The notes under the pieces: generated by a model
What the model saw: the letters and a program-made list of their open reading frames with translations, nothing else
Databases searched by the model: none
Told to the model about the DNA's origin: nothing
Source: Pythium myriotylum
Lineage: Eukaryota > Oomycota > Peronosporomycetes > Pythiales > Pythiaceae
Assembly: GCA_023091665.1 (NCBI GenBank)
Contig: JALJCQ010000023.1
Span: 682,001-746,000, forward strand
DNA length: 64,000 nucleotides
Direction of reading: 5' to 3'
In this document: piece after piece, positions 1 through 9,455 of the stretch
How positions within the stretch are numbered: the first letter of the stretch is position 1
Layout of the letters: each line of letters starts with the position of its first letter
Translations under genes and position numbers: made by a program

Positions 1-1
1 C

Positions 2-502
2 TACGAGAACGGCATCGTCGACACGACTTGCAACCCGTACATCGCGGCGCATCCGTCGTGGATGGACTCTGCGCATTCTTGCGCGGCGAGCCAGTGCCGC
101 CACTGCACGCTCGACGGATCCTGCACGGTCAACGAGAACCCCAAGAAGTACTACATCTCAGAGTATGGGACGCTCAACGCCACCACCAGCTCCGAATTCG
201 AGCTTGAGGCTATGAATGAGATCTACCATCGAGGCCCGATTGTTGTGAGTATGTACTCGCATACACCAGAGTACGTCAACTACAAGGGTGGTTTCGTGCT
301 TCGCAACTCGGAGAAGTTCCCGGGGACCACGCACGTGGTGAACCTTATTGGCTGGGGCACGGACGAGAATGGCGTCAAGTACTGGATCGTGCGGAATTCC
401 TATGGCACGAACTGGGGCGATGCTGGCTTCTTCCTCGCTGAGCGCGGCGTGAACACTTACAGCCTGGAGAACCACGGTGCGTGGGCAGTGCCGATCGTGT
501 AA
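2..502 (+). CDS. Cathepsin Z/X-like papain-family cysteine protease, C-terminal part
   Basis: The frame is open from the left edge, so only the C-terminal ~166 residues are present. The family consists of lysosomal or secreted cysteine proteases. The catalytic histidine lies in the TTHVVNLIGWG stretch, and the active-site asparagine in VRNSYGTNWGDAGFF. The Cys-rich segment just before it (DTTCNPY, then two further Cys pairs) and the HRGPIVVSMY motif fit the cathepsin Z (peptidase C1A) subgroup. The nucleophilic cysteine and propeptide must lie off the left edge. Stop is TAA at 500-502. It cannot be told from this piece whether the enzyme is secreted; oomycetes often carry secreted cathepsins. 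Confidence 0.85.
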   Translation, partial: YENGIVDTTCNPYIAAHPSWMDSAHSCAASQCRHCTLDGSCTVNENPKKYYISEYGTLNATTSSEFELEAMNEIYHRGPIVVSMYSHTPEYVNYKGGFVLRNSEKFPGTTHVVNLIGWGTDENGVKYWIVRNSYGTNWGDAGFFLAERGVNTYSLENHGAWAVPIV

Positions 503-672
503 TCCGGTCCAAGAACGCGGCACGCAGTCGTTTGCATTGATTGCTGTAGACGAGAGCGTGTAGCTGTACGATAGTTGCATGAAATACAGTGCACACACAA
601 TTGGTCATTTAGCGAGTTTCCTGTTGTCGCGTAGGCTAGGCTAGCCTTTGATGAGAAGCATTTCGCCGCGAG

Positions 673-1221
673 ATGCAGACCGCCACCAACGCCGACAGCT
701 TGTCTCTCACCACGCGCGGTGTGCTCGACGATCTGGTCTCCGAGCGTGGGCTCGTGGAGTGGACGATCGACTGCGCCGGCCCTCGCGACGTCGTCTTCGG
801 CAGCGCGATTCTAGATCGGCTTCAGGACAATCGTCTCCAGCGCAAGCGCCAGCCGCGTGGGGAGTCTGCGTCGGCGGGCGACGAGCAGAGAGCGCTGTGT
901 GGTTTTGTCATTCTCGCCACCGCCCAAGATCCATCGGTATCCGTCGACAGGTAGGAGGAGGCGCATTCTGCGAGCGTGTCTGCGTGCACTGACTTGGCGA
1001 GTGTTGTCATCCAGCCTGCTGAGTCTGTACGAAGCAGCAATGGAGGCCAGCGCAGTGCCCCCCGAGCGAGTCTATTTGTGTCTCACTGACGCAGGCAGCA
1101 TCAGGTACATAGAGAGCTCTTCTTACGCGTTTCAGATTGTCCTCCAAACTGACACGCCGCGGCGATCTGCCTCCACAGCTACTACCGGCTTGGAGACCCA
1201 TTTGCGTCATTATCAGCTTGA
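673..1221 (+). CDS. TSEN15-like tRNA-splicing endonuclease subunit (putative)
   Basis: Three exons inferred: 673-950, 1015-1104 and 1179-1221, with GT-AG introns of 64 and 74 nt. They give a 136-residue protein. The C-terminal segment (VYLCLTDAGSIR joined across intron 2 to SYYRLGDPF) resembles the end of Sen15, where a beta strand is followed by a YYKL-type motif. TSEN15 is a structural, non-catalytic subunit of the tRNA intron endonuclease. The exon-2 frame stays open across intron 2, so the last intron is a judgement based on the better-looking C-terminus. Family assignment is by eye and moderate; an unrelated small protein remains possible. The start is the first ATG of the frame. Confidence 0.45.
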
Positions 1222-1287
1222 ATGAATCAGAGCTTTCTCATCAGATATTCTCAGATGCCTTGATCGCCTACTGCACGTGTGGCCAAC

Positions 1288-2382
1288 ATGGTGTTGCTGC
1301 TCGCTCGCGCCGCGCGCGCCTCGCTCGTGCACACGCGCACGCGACGGCTCTCTGTGCTCAGCGGCGTCTCCGAAGACCTCCTCATTAGGTGTGTGCAGTG
1401 TCCACTAAACTTGCGGATATGTTTGTGACCTCCTCTCTTCAGCACGAGCATCGGTCACCAAATCGGCGGTGATTCTCACGAGGCGCTCGTTGACAGCCTC
1501 GTCAAGACTAACGTCGTACCAGCCAATTCGCGCCTGGAAAGAGCTCTGCGTGCAGTAGATCGCGGCGCGTTTTCGCCGCTGGAAGCTCGTTCAACACCGG
1601 CCACGTACGAGAATCGCCCTTTGAAAATCGGCGTCGTTGCTACGATCTCGACGCCGCAGCAGCATGCCCAGGTCATGGGGCTGCTCGAAGAGCACCTCCA
1701 ACCAGGTGCCAAGGCACTTGATGTGGGGTGTGGCTCGGGATACTTGGTTGCGGTCATGGCTCACCTCGTCGGTGCTACGGGCCACGTCACTGGTGTCGAC
1801 ATCGTTCCTGAGCTGGTCAACTTCTCTAAGCAGAACCTGCAGGATTCTTTGGACGAAGAACTACTACCTATAACTTGCATCACCAAGAGCTCCAGTAAGA
1901 ATGCGTTGGCTGAGCTCCCGGCGGGTGCATCGTTCGATGTGATCCACGTTGGTGTTGCCGTCGAAACCAAGGACGAGGCAGAAAGATATCTAGACTATCT
2001 TAGTCCAGGTGGTGGCCTGCTTGTGCCTCTTGGGCGTGGTGGTGAGGAGCAAAAGCTTGTGAAGGTATGGCTTACTAGTAGTAGAGGTGGATAGCTGGTT
2101 CGCTGGACTCAACAGTTGTGTATGCAGATGACCAAGCACCAAGACGGCACCGTCACGAAGGTGGACATAATGAGTGTGTTATGTCAACCTATCCTAGATG
2201 GTGTACCCGTGCTGCAAGTCCGCGAAACCCGTGGCGAGAAAGTGGCCCGTTTGGAGGCCTCGCTGAAACAATGGCGTGAAGATTTCGAGATGCAACATAA
2301 GCGCCGGCCGACTCGCGACGATATGATGAATGACTCCACCGCGAAGCTACTGTTTTCGGAGTTCACTGCGCTTAGGAAATAA
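1288..2382 (+). CDS. PCMT1: Protein-L-isoaspartate O-methyltransferase with C-terminal helical extension
   Basis: Exons 1288-1388, 1443-2064 and 2128-2382 (introns of 54 and 63 nt) encode 325 residues. The enzyme methylates isoaspartyl residues in damaged proteins using S-adenosylmethionine. The substrate-side motif [12 protein letters not shown] and SAM motif I ([10 protein letters not shown]) are clear, followed by [10 protein letters not shown] and GGGLLVPLG, in the family's usual order. The N-terminus ([20 protein letters not shown]) is Arg-rich and hydrophobic, like a mitochondrial presequence. After the catalytic domain there is a ~45-residue tail ([20 protein letters not shown] and on) that ordinary PCMT enzymes lack. 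This tail resembles the W-F-R-P-T-D pattern of FAM13/Sld2-like helices. Confidence 0.85.
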
Positions 2383-2413
2383 GAGATCAAGTTACCTCGT
2401 TCTTCTCGTTTCA

Positions 2414-3729
2414 CTAAGCCTGCGCTAGCGCGGCCTTTGCAGCCGCTAAATGTTCCTCCCCTTTGTTGATCTCGTTCTCAATGTGGAGTCGCTGAGTCGT
2501 GCGCGCGTACTTGGCCGGATTGGAGCTGGACACAAACTCGGGCAAAGGCTCCACAACCGTGTCACCATCGACTCCGTTGAAACGCACAATTGACTGACGC
2601 TTCTTCTCCGAGTTCACAACACGGTGCTACTCATGCAAAGAAGGACATGGTTACTTTGGAGACAACATCACTAAAATATATGGATATCTCACCTCCGTCG
2701 CAACAAGCACTCCGTTCGTCCACCGCTCAAGAATGTCGCCAACCATGACGAAGAGGCGATCGTTCGAGACAGGAGCTTCAACCCACTCTCCGCTGCGGTT
2801 AAGGAGGTGTAACCCTTCGCTGTTTTGGTGAATGATCGTGAAGCACTCGAAATCGGTATGCGAAGCGATACCAACCGACGTGTTCTTGACCGGGCTGTCT
2901 GACTCGGGATATGTGAGTAGACGCATGAAGGCTTCAGAACGGTCGCTCACGTGTTGCTATCATCTAGATATGAGCCACTGGGGCACCAACTTCTTGAACT
3001 CAAGTTCACTTACAAGAAATGTGTCGGCGGGCAGTCCAAGCATCTCAGCGAAACTGCGGAACAGCAATCGAGAAACTTTGGTGGTCTGGTTGTAGAGCCC
3101 GTACACGTCATCCTCGAAACCAGGGATCTCGGTTGGCCACACATTTGGACCAAGGCTAGAACCAGGCTCGATGAAGGATGGAGATAGCTCCTTCGCGAGA
3201 TCGAATCCCTCAAGTCGAGAAATCACCCCAGGTTGATACTGCCATCGACATAGGTAAGATAAGAAACTGTGTCATGGTTATCGCGAGTTCCGGTCTTACC
3301 GAAGGTTCTTCAAACATGGGCGTCCAGCCACGCGCGTTCGGAGATTTCTTCACGTGATACTTTTGCTTGACTTCGTGCGGGAGAGCCAAGAACTCGTCCG
3401 AGCGCTTGTAAGCCTGGCCATGTCATCCACGAATCAACATTCCGGCGTTGCAGCCACCAGTCAAGTTGCAATCATGTCACCTTGGCGATCAGGTCGTTCG
3501 GGAGCACATCCTTGGTTGGGATCGTGAAGAATCCGGTCTCCATGCACGCGTGCTTCATCTGGCTAAGGATCTTCTGCTTTTCCGCTGGCGACGCGCCGCC
3601 TGCGAGCAGAGGCGCGACATCGACGAGCGGCACCGAGTCGTGGTCGACTTTGGCGGCTGTCATGACCGCGAATCGGCGCGTCGATCGCAGCGGACGGAGC
3701 GCGACTGAGCGAGAGACGTTGCGCAGCAT
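2414..3729 (-). CDS. 2-oxoglutarate/Fe(II)-dependent dioxygenase (isopenicillin N synthase-like)
   Basis: Five exons on the minus strand, approximately 3729-3481, 3413-3300, 3238-3014, 2956-2693 and 2626-2414. They join in frame through 57-67 nt introns to give 354 residues. The iron ligands are visible: HTD in SHTDFECFTIIHQ and the distal His in HRVVN. An Arg for 2-oxoglutarate binding is expected in the QSIVRF segment. The N-terminal substrate-binding part (VPLVDVAPLL) is typical of the family. The chosen start (MLRNVSRSVALRPLR) gives an Arg-rich, mitochondrial-like leader; an upstream in-frame ATG exists at 3879. Substrate cannot be inferred. An ATTGG/CCAAT box lies at 3866-3870. Exon ends may be off by one base. 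Confidence 0.8.
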
Positions 3730-4063
3730 CGTTGGTCGGTGGTTCGCTCGTGCGGAAGGCGGCGGGGCGTGGAGTGACGGCCGACGCGCAGTCACGAAGG
3801 TCGGTCGTGCTGCAATGGGATTGCGTTTTTGGCTCCGGTGGAAAGGCTTGATTACCAGAGTGCTGATTGGATGCGTCACCGCGACTAAGTACGATTGAAG
3901 TCCAGATAAAAAGGAGGGTTACAGGTTATAAATCCCTAATTGAAGTGTGACAACTAGGGACTGAGTTTGGCGTCCCGTATAACAGCCACAGAACGAGGGA
4001 CCTCTTCGACGTGTGCGGCATCATGTTTGGAACCGAGGAGACCTGGTGAGGAGGTGCGGAAGC

Positions 4064-5272
4064 ATGTCGTATCTGCTCAACTCGACGCACTACAACAACT
4101 GGATCTTCACCCCCGAGGAGCTGGCGCGCATCGAAAGGCTGCGACATGTGAAGGCGAAGAAGGCGCTGCGACTTGAGCAGGAACAGATCGCCGCGGCCGC
4201 CGCCAACGGCAACGCGGGGTTGAAACCCACGCGCAAGCCACGCTCGTTCGCAGCGCTGCTGCCGGGCTCGTCGACTGCAACGCGCGATCTGAACGACTGG
4301 AACGACGAGATTGACGCAGATATCGACAAGGAAGAGGAGTTCGAAGAGAAAGAAGGGCTCAAGGTCACACCGCTGATTGAGTATTTGAGCGCAGACCAGG
4401 AGAAGCTCGTGCGGGAGTTCTACGAAGCCAAGGTCCAGGAGAGCTGCACTCAGCTTTTCCGTACATCTGACAAGGTGAAGTGCTGCGCTGTGATGCTCTA
4501 CAAGCGATTCTATCTCTCCAACTCGGTCATGGAGTTCCACCCCAAGTATATTGTCCCTACCGCGATCTACGTTGCCGGAAAAGTGGAAGAGCAGTACATC
4601 AATGTTGACACGATCGCACAGCATCTCAACGTTGACCACAAGCACGTGATTGGTCATGAGATGGTTCTCCTTGAAGGTGTGCGGTTCCAGCTTATCATGT
4701 ACCATCCTTTCCGTGCCGTGCTGGGGTTCGTTGATGATTTTCGAGGTTTCAGCAAGTCCCAAGGACGAGACCTGCCCTTGGACTCCCTTCAAAAACTCCA
4801 CGCGAACTCCTGTGTCGTGTTGAACGAGCTGTTGCTGACTGACCTGCCGCTGCTCAACTATCCGGCATATCTGTCACTGGCCGCTGTCTGCCAAGTCGCT
4901 GAGGAGATGGAAAGCGAGGTGAACAGTGGTGTGACGAAGGCTGCAATCCACGAGTACATCAAACGAAGCAAGTTTTCGCAGGGCAAAGATCTCGACGCAG
5001 TCCACTCAAACCTCGAGAGGATTCTTAAGCGGTTTGCTGACCTCAAAGAACAGCAAAATGCTCGTGCGCAGGACCCAGCACTTTCGGAGAAGGAAGCCAA
5101 GCAGATCAAGAAGGTGTACAAGAAGCTCAAGGCGTTCCATGTTGAAGATGAGGTCAAGAAAGAGAAGGACGGCAAAGAGTCGAAGAAACGGAAATCCGAC
5201 AAGGACGGCGACGGGAAGAAAGATAAGAAGAAGTCCAAGAAGGAAAAGAAAGAGAAGAAAGAGAAGAAGTGA
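4064..5272 (+). CDS. CCNH: Cyclin H (CDK-activating kinase / TFIIH cyclin)
   Basis: Single exon, 402 residues from the ATG at 4064. An in-frame ATG at 4013 adds 17 unlikely residues. Cyclin H activates CDK7, which phosphorylates cell-cycle CDKs and the RNA polymerase II tail. The N-terminal WIFTPEELARIERLR helix and the first cyclin box with YKRFYLSNSVMEFHPKYI and AGKVEEQYIN match cyclin H closely; a second cyclin fold follows. The ~70-residue C-terminus is extremely Lys/Glu-rich and longer than in animals. A second TFIIH gene, Tfb4 (36503-37500), is in the same window. The gene is tail-to-tail with CCDC12, 39 nt apart. Confidence 0.9.
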   Translation: MSYLLNSTHYNNWIFTPEELARIERLRHVKAKKALRLEQEQIAAAAANGNAGLKPTRKPRSFAALLPGSSTATRDLNDWNDEIDADIDKEEEFEEKEGLKVTPLIEYLSADQEKLVREFYEAKVQESCTQLFRTSDKVKCCAVMLYKRFYLSNSVMEFHPKYIVPTAIYVAGKVEEQYINVDTIAQHLNVDHKHVIGHEMVLLEGVRFQLIMYHPFRAVLGFVDDFRGFSKSQGRDLPLDSLQKLHANSCVVLNELLLTDLPLLNYPAYLSLAAVCQVAEEMESEVNSGVTKAAIHEYIKRSKFSQGKDLDAVHSNLERILKRFADLKEQQNARAQDPALSEKEAKQIKKVYKKLKAFHVEDEVKKEKDGKESKKRKSDKDGDGKKDKKKSKKEKKEKKEKK

Positions 5273-5311
5273 CTCATTTGATGCCCTCCATGGATAAATA
5301 TAACCAACTCT

Positions 5312-5814
5312 CTATTCCTCCTCTTCTTCCTCTTCATCCTCCTCGCCTTCCTCGTCGTCGTCCTCTTGCTGCTCTGCCGCCATCTTTTCTCCTGTAAAAC
5401 AATACAAAAGATCGGTTAGTGAGGACACCACAGAGCTGTTGTGAGTCGAGACGCACTCAGGATCTCGACGATAGCGTGCTGTGTTCGACGCTCCAGCTTT
5501 TTCAGCATCGGTTCAATGTCGCGTTCGATATCCCAGTTCGCTCGCTTAGGAGCCAGGTTCAGGACATCCTCTTCGTCCTCCTCCTCTGCTTCGTCCTTGG
5601 CAATTTGCCCATCGACCGCCTTGAGCAGCTCCGCACCACCGGCCTCGTTGTCATCTTCTTCCTCCTGCTCCCCTCGCTTCTCAATGGCTTCCGTTTCTTC
5701 GGGCGTGGGCTCCTCGACGCTTTCGCCTTTCTCGAGTCGCTCCTTGCGCTCCTTCGCCTCGCGCAGCAACTTGAGGCGCTTCGCGCGCGGCATCTCTTCC
5801 TCGTGCTCGCCCAT
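5312..5814 (-). CDS. CCDC12: CCDC12/Cwf18 pre-mRNA splicing factor
   Basis: Two exons, 5814-5457 and 5391-5312, joined across a 65-nt intron ending in TTTTACAG, give 145 residues. CCDC12 (yeast/fission yeast Cwf18) is a small coiled-coil protein of the spliceosomal NineTeen-related complex. The diagnostic segment LNLAPKRANWDIERDIEPML followed by KKLERRTQHAIVEIL matches the conserved LAPRKPDWDLKRD / RTQRAIAELI core. The C-terminus is a run of Glu and Asp. A second in-frame Met (MPRAKR) a few residues in could be the real start. Confidence 0.85.
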
Positions 5815-6875
5815 GGTGTCTCCTGTTGTTGATAGGGCGCTTTTTGTGTCCTTCTGTGGTTTGAATGTCCTATTTTAGTGCTCAGTCCTACTCCAGTCAC
5901 TAGGCTAGGCCACATGCTCCATGATTCAGAGATGTGGAGGAAAGCACATGATGGATGAAGTGAATGTCATCTACTGCTACGTAGATACGGGTTCGTGTAG
6001 GTACAGGGCAGTCACGAGGAGGAAGACGATGGAAAGGAACCACGCAAAAAACGAATGGAGATTGGGTCTGGTGAACGACTGACAGACAGAAGACACAGAA
6101 ACGACACACACACGCGATCGCGAGCTGGGTCCTTGGTTCCGCGTCCGTCCTGACGTGTCGTCAAAAGAAATTGGGAGTGCGTCGCGAAGAGACTGCATGG
6201 CCGCAAAGACAAGCGGCATCGACGTCACCATTTTGTCCAGTCCCAGGTACGGATAGAAGGTCCGTAGAGGGACTGGGGGGAGAGTCAGTCGAGGGAGTCG
6301 GCCAACCACCCGTTCGGGCTGTTCGGTCGTTCGTCGAAAAACCGCGCCTTGCTTCCTCTCGTCGGGCTCGCCGTGGGTCTCGCGTGTGTGCGTGCTTCTC
6401 TTCAAGCCGTCGCTTAGTCCGGTACGTTCGCTCTCTCCTCTCTCTTGGTTCTCGATGCACATCCTTGGGAGGGCGGAGGCGATCCGCGCTGGGGCAAGGC
6501 CGTCGCTCGAAATCAACCACACAAGCCAATGCCAAATGAGACTCACGCCACTCTATATGACACAAGAGACAGCAAAATAAATCAATAATCTTTCTACCGT
6601 ACAGATACCTGCGCTCCCTCTGCAATGAGAGGAGGGCGAGGCATTGGCAGCGGACGGCAGGCAGGCAAACAAGACAGCAAACCTACCATGACAATGATGC
6701 CGAAAGTTGATGCCATTGATTGCCAGCCTCCCAAGCATTTCTTCTCCGCTCTCTCTCACACACTCTCTCTTTCTCTCTCGTTCTCGTCCTCGCTTCGTCT
6801 TCCCACTCTTCTCACAGCCTCTCAACCTGGTCGTGACTTCGTAAAGCCCGTCGTACTGTTCACAGCTTGGTCGAG
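5815..6875. other. Intergenic stretch between CCDC12 and the seven-finger gene
   Basis: No convincing gene. It holds the 5' flank of CCDC12 and the 3' flank of the finger protein. A pyrimidine-rich CT/CA tract lies at about 6745-6800. The open frames on either strand (e.g. 6171-6539) are Arg/Ser-rich and look like chance frames. Confidence 0.5.
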
Positions 6876-8135
6876 TTACTTGTGTTCCGACTGGCGCAAG
6901 TGAGCCGAGCAGAGGCCCTTGCGACGGCACGGCTTCGAGCAACCATCGATCGAGCAGCGCTTGCCACCGCCATGGGTCGCGCACATACCGCCACCACGAT
7001 CGTTGCGCATGCAACCGGGCACTTCACAGAGGCGCGAGCCGCCGTGGAGCGCGCAGTAGTCACCGCGCTGGGTGCCCTTGGTGCAGCCATCGAACATGCA
7101 GCGCTTACCACCACCGTGCGAGCGGCAGTAGCCACCACCCTGGGAGCTACGCATGCATCCCTCGACCTGGCAACGCGGGCCACCACCGTGGGCCTTGCAC
7201 AGGAAGTTGGACTGAGCGGCCTTCTCACATCCCTCAAAGCTGCAGCGCTTGCCGCCGCCGTGACGAATGCAAAGGTTTCCACCCTGGCTCGACTTGTCAC
7301 ATCCTTCAATGGCGCAGCGACGACCACCACCATGGGAGATGCAGAGGCCGTTCGAGCGCGAGCGCTTGAAGCAGCCCTCGGCACGGCAGAGCCGGCGGCT
7401 CTTCACCTCAGGGACGGCGTTCTTGGCGCGCACGTACTCACCACCCATAGCCGACGGTGGCGGCGTGGCCTTGAGCTCCTCGTCCGTGAAGTCTTCCTCG
7501 AGCGATTCCATCAACGACTCGATCGGCGTGTTGGCGAGCATGTTGAGGTTGAGGATGCCATCGTCGGATTCAGTGTTCAACTGCTTCTTGTCGGTCTTCT
7601 CTTCGGGCGTGTCCACCAAGAAGCTGTAGAGGATCGACATCTCCGTCCCATCAAAGCCGTCGTCGAGGTTGATGAGGTCTTCCTTATCCTTCTCGAGGGC
7701 GTCGAGGTCGTCGGGCATGGAGAAGTCGAGCAGCTCTTCGAGCTCGGCGGCTTCAAAGTCGTTCGACTCGAGCGGCATGGGCATGGGCGGCGCCGCAGGC
7801 TTGGTCTCTTCTTCGAACGCGGCCTGCTCCTCCGTGGCGAAGTCGGCGGTCATCCAGGGCATGGACGGCAGGTTCTTCGGGATGGACACGAAGGGGAGCG
7901 ACGGCGGCGCGCCGGCCATGGAGAGCATGTTCATGGCGTCGGGTCCGCCGAACGCGGCCAAGGGCGCGGCCATCATGCCGGCGTCGGCCCAGGGCACGGC
8001 GCGCGCGGTCTTGGCCGACTTGGCCATGGCGGCCGGCAGGGTCTTGTTCCCTGAGGGTTGGTACCCCGCGAACAGCGCTGCTGCTGCAGGGCCCATGGCC
8101 CCCAGAGAATCTCGCGATTCAATGGGTCGGCACAT
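6876..8135 (-). CDS. Nuclear-type protein with seven tandem C-x4-C-x9-C-x2-H fingers (WRKY19-like knuckle)
   Basis: Single exon, 419 residues. The C-terminal half is seven near-identical ~24-residue units. Each has the pattern C-x4-C-x9-C-x2-H, mostly followed by GGG(K/R)RC, e.g. CAIEGCDKSSQGGNLCIRHG. This repeat resembles the 'WRKY transcription factor 19-like' zinc-knuckle family that automated pipelines report in oomycetes; no WRKY DNA-binding domain is present. The N-terminal half has Ala/Pro-rich stretches and a strongly acidic region (around DFEAAELEELLDFSMPDDLD) that could be an activation domain. Role as a DNA- or RNA-binding regulator is inference. An alternative start (MGPAAAAL) lies 13 residues in. 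Related Cys/His units occur inside the giant helicase gene at 43.6-44.3 kb. Confidence 0.8.
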   Translation of the reverse strand: MCRPIESRDSLGAMGPAAAALFAGYQPSGNKTLPAAMAKSAKTARAVPWADAGMMAAPLAAFGGPDAMNMLSMAGAPPSLPFVSIPKNLPSMPWMTADFATEEQAAFEEETKPAAPPMPMPLESNDFEAAELEELLDFSMPDDLDALEKDKEDLINLDDGFDGTEMSILYSFLVDTPEEKTDKKQLNTESDDGILNLNMLANTPIESLMESLEEDFTDEELKATPPPSAMGGEYVRAKNAVPEVKSRRLCRAEGCFKRSRSNGLCISHGGGRRCAIEGCDKSSQGGNLCIRHGGGKRCSFEGCEKAAQSNFLCKAHGGGPRCQVEGCMRSSQGGGYCRSHGGGKRCMFDGCTKGTQRGDYCALHGGSRLCEVPGCMRNDRGGGMCATHGGGKRCSIDGCSKPCRRKGLCSAHLRQSEHK

Positions 8136-9455
8136 TCGGATGAAGGGGCCAACGGCGTTAACTAGTGGGCGTCTCCACTACCTTTCGTGCGTGGTGCTTT
8201 CTCGCTTTCTTTCTCACAGTGAGCGCCTCGCGCGAGGACGCAAAGACGCACGACCACGACCACATCGCCGCCGGCGCCCGCTTCCACGCTTTGTCGAGGG
8301 GAAGGGGAGGGGGAAGGGCAGCTGCACGGCGAGACCTCATTCGACAAAATTTAAACGCACGTGGCCAGCGGACCAGCTCATTGGGAGACTTGGGGCGCTC
8401 TAATGAGGCCGGTGATTTCAGCCAACAGCAACGGGCCGCGGCTGTAATCGGAAGGCGACTGCGAGCGACAGGGCCGGGCGTGGGACAGGGCTTCATAAAA
8501 ACGGATCCACTCGAACGAGAGAACCTAACCCTCACCATGGATCGCCGGTTTGGCGAGTGCAGAGGGTAGGGCTCCCCAAGCGGGAGGACCAAACACTTCA
8601 ACGTGGGAGGCGTTGAATTTTCCACCATGACTCGACTGAAAAATCCGTATTTTTTCAGGGGCGTCGCATTCCGCGGGTCCGGGGATTTCCGTTGGATTTT
8701 TTCGCGAATGAGCTTCCACTCGGACCCTTTCGCAGCCTCGGACGGAAAGGTTTCGTAGTTGGCGTCAGTGTCGTTGTTCGAGTTCCCTCTGGTTTAGTCT
8801 TCCGGACCACTGCTGCCGTCACCATCAGTTCGGACGCCGTCCCATCCACAACTCTCTCTCCACTCCGGCCCTGGACCTGCCCCATCTGGACGCCGTGGGC
8901 TAACGGCGCGGCGTCGACCAACACATAATAGCCTTCGCGTACAGCGCTACGAACGCTTGTCACGGAACAAGTGTTCTTCGCTTCCGGCGGCTTCTACGGG
9001 ACCAATTCCTGATTCGCCACTGTCAAAGCGAATCGTGGCCTCGCGGGTCACCTGCTGCAAGGTGACGATGCGTCGTGGCATCATCATCCACGTCAGCATG
9101 GCACGGAGGGATGAGGAATTCAGTGTGGTGCTAAAGATACGCGCCACTTGAGTGAACGACAGCACGCGCATCTTATCTCAGTAGATGGGCCCAGAAGAGT
9201 GACATCCTGTCATGTTGCATGTCTTTGTCGCGAACGTCCATCTCACCCATCACTCTGATTGGTCCAAGAGAAGAGGCATCACAATGGACCAATGTGTGCC
9301 AGTTTGACTGGTACAGTTCTGCCAGTTATGTGGGACACCTGAATCGTACTTTAACGAGAGTTTGACACCGTACAGTGATAGTTTACCCAAAGTACGAGAT
9401 CTCGCTTCTCGTGCTCGCGGAAGCATCCGTCCGAGATCCATCCGACACAGACGCC
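8136..9455. other. Intergenic region upstream of two divergent genes
   Basis: About 1.3 kb between the finger gene and the sugar transporter start. No gene is supported. Two minus-strand open frames (about 8655-8963 and 8947-9171) have no recognisable motif. An inverted pair of CCAAT-type boxes is at 9258-9293. Confidence 0.5.
9258..9293. promoter_or_regulatory. Inverted repeat of CCAAT boxes upstream of the sugar transporter
   Basis: ATTGGTCC (9258-9265) and its perfect reverse complement GGACCAAT (9286-9293) are separated by 20 nt. The pair lies about 165 nt before the transporter ATG. Each arm contains a CCAAT core, so a NF-Y-type site is plausible; this is inference. Confidence 0.35.

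Noticed and set aside
8655..9171. Two minus-strand open frames between the finger gene and sugar transporter
   Set aside because: No motif, low-complexity composition, and no splice arrangement that joins them convincingly.
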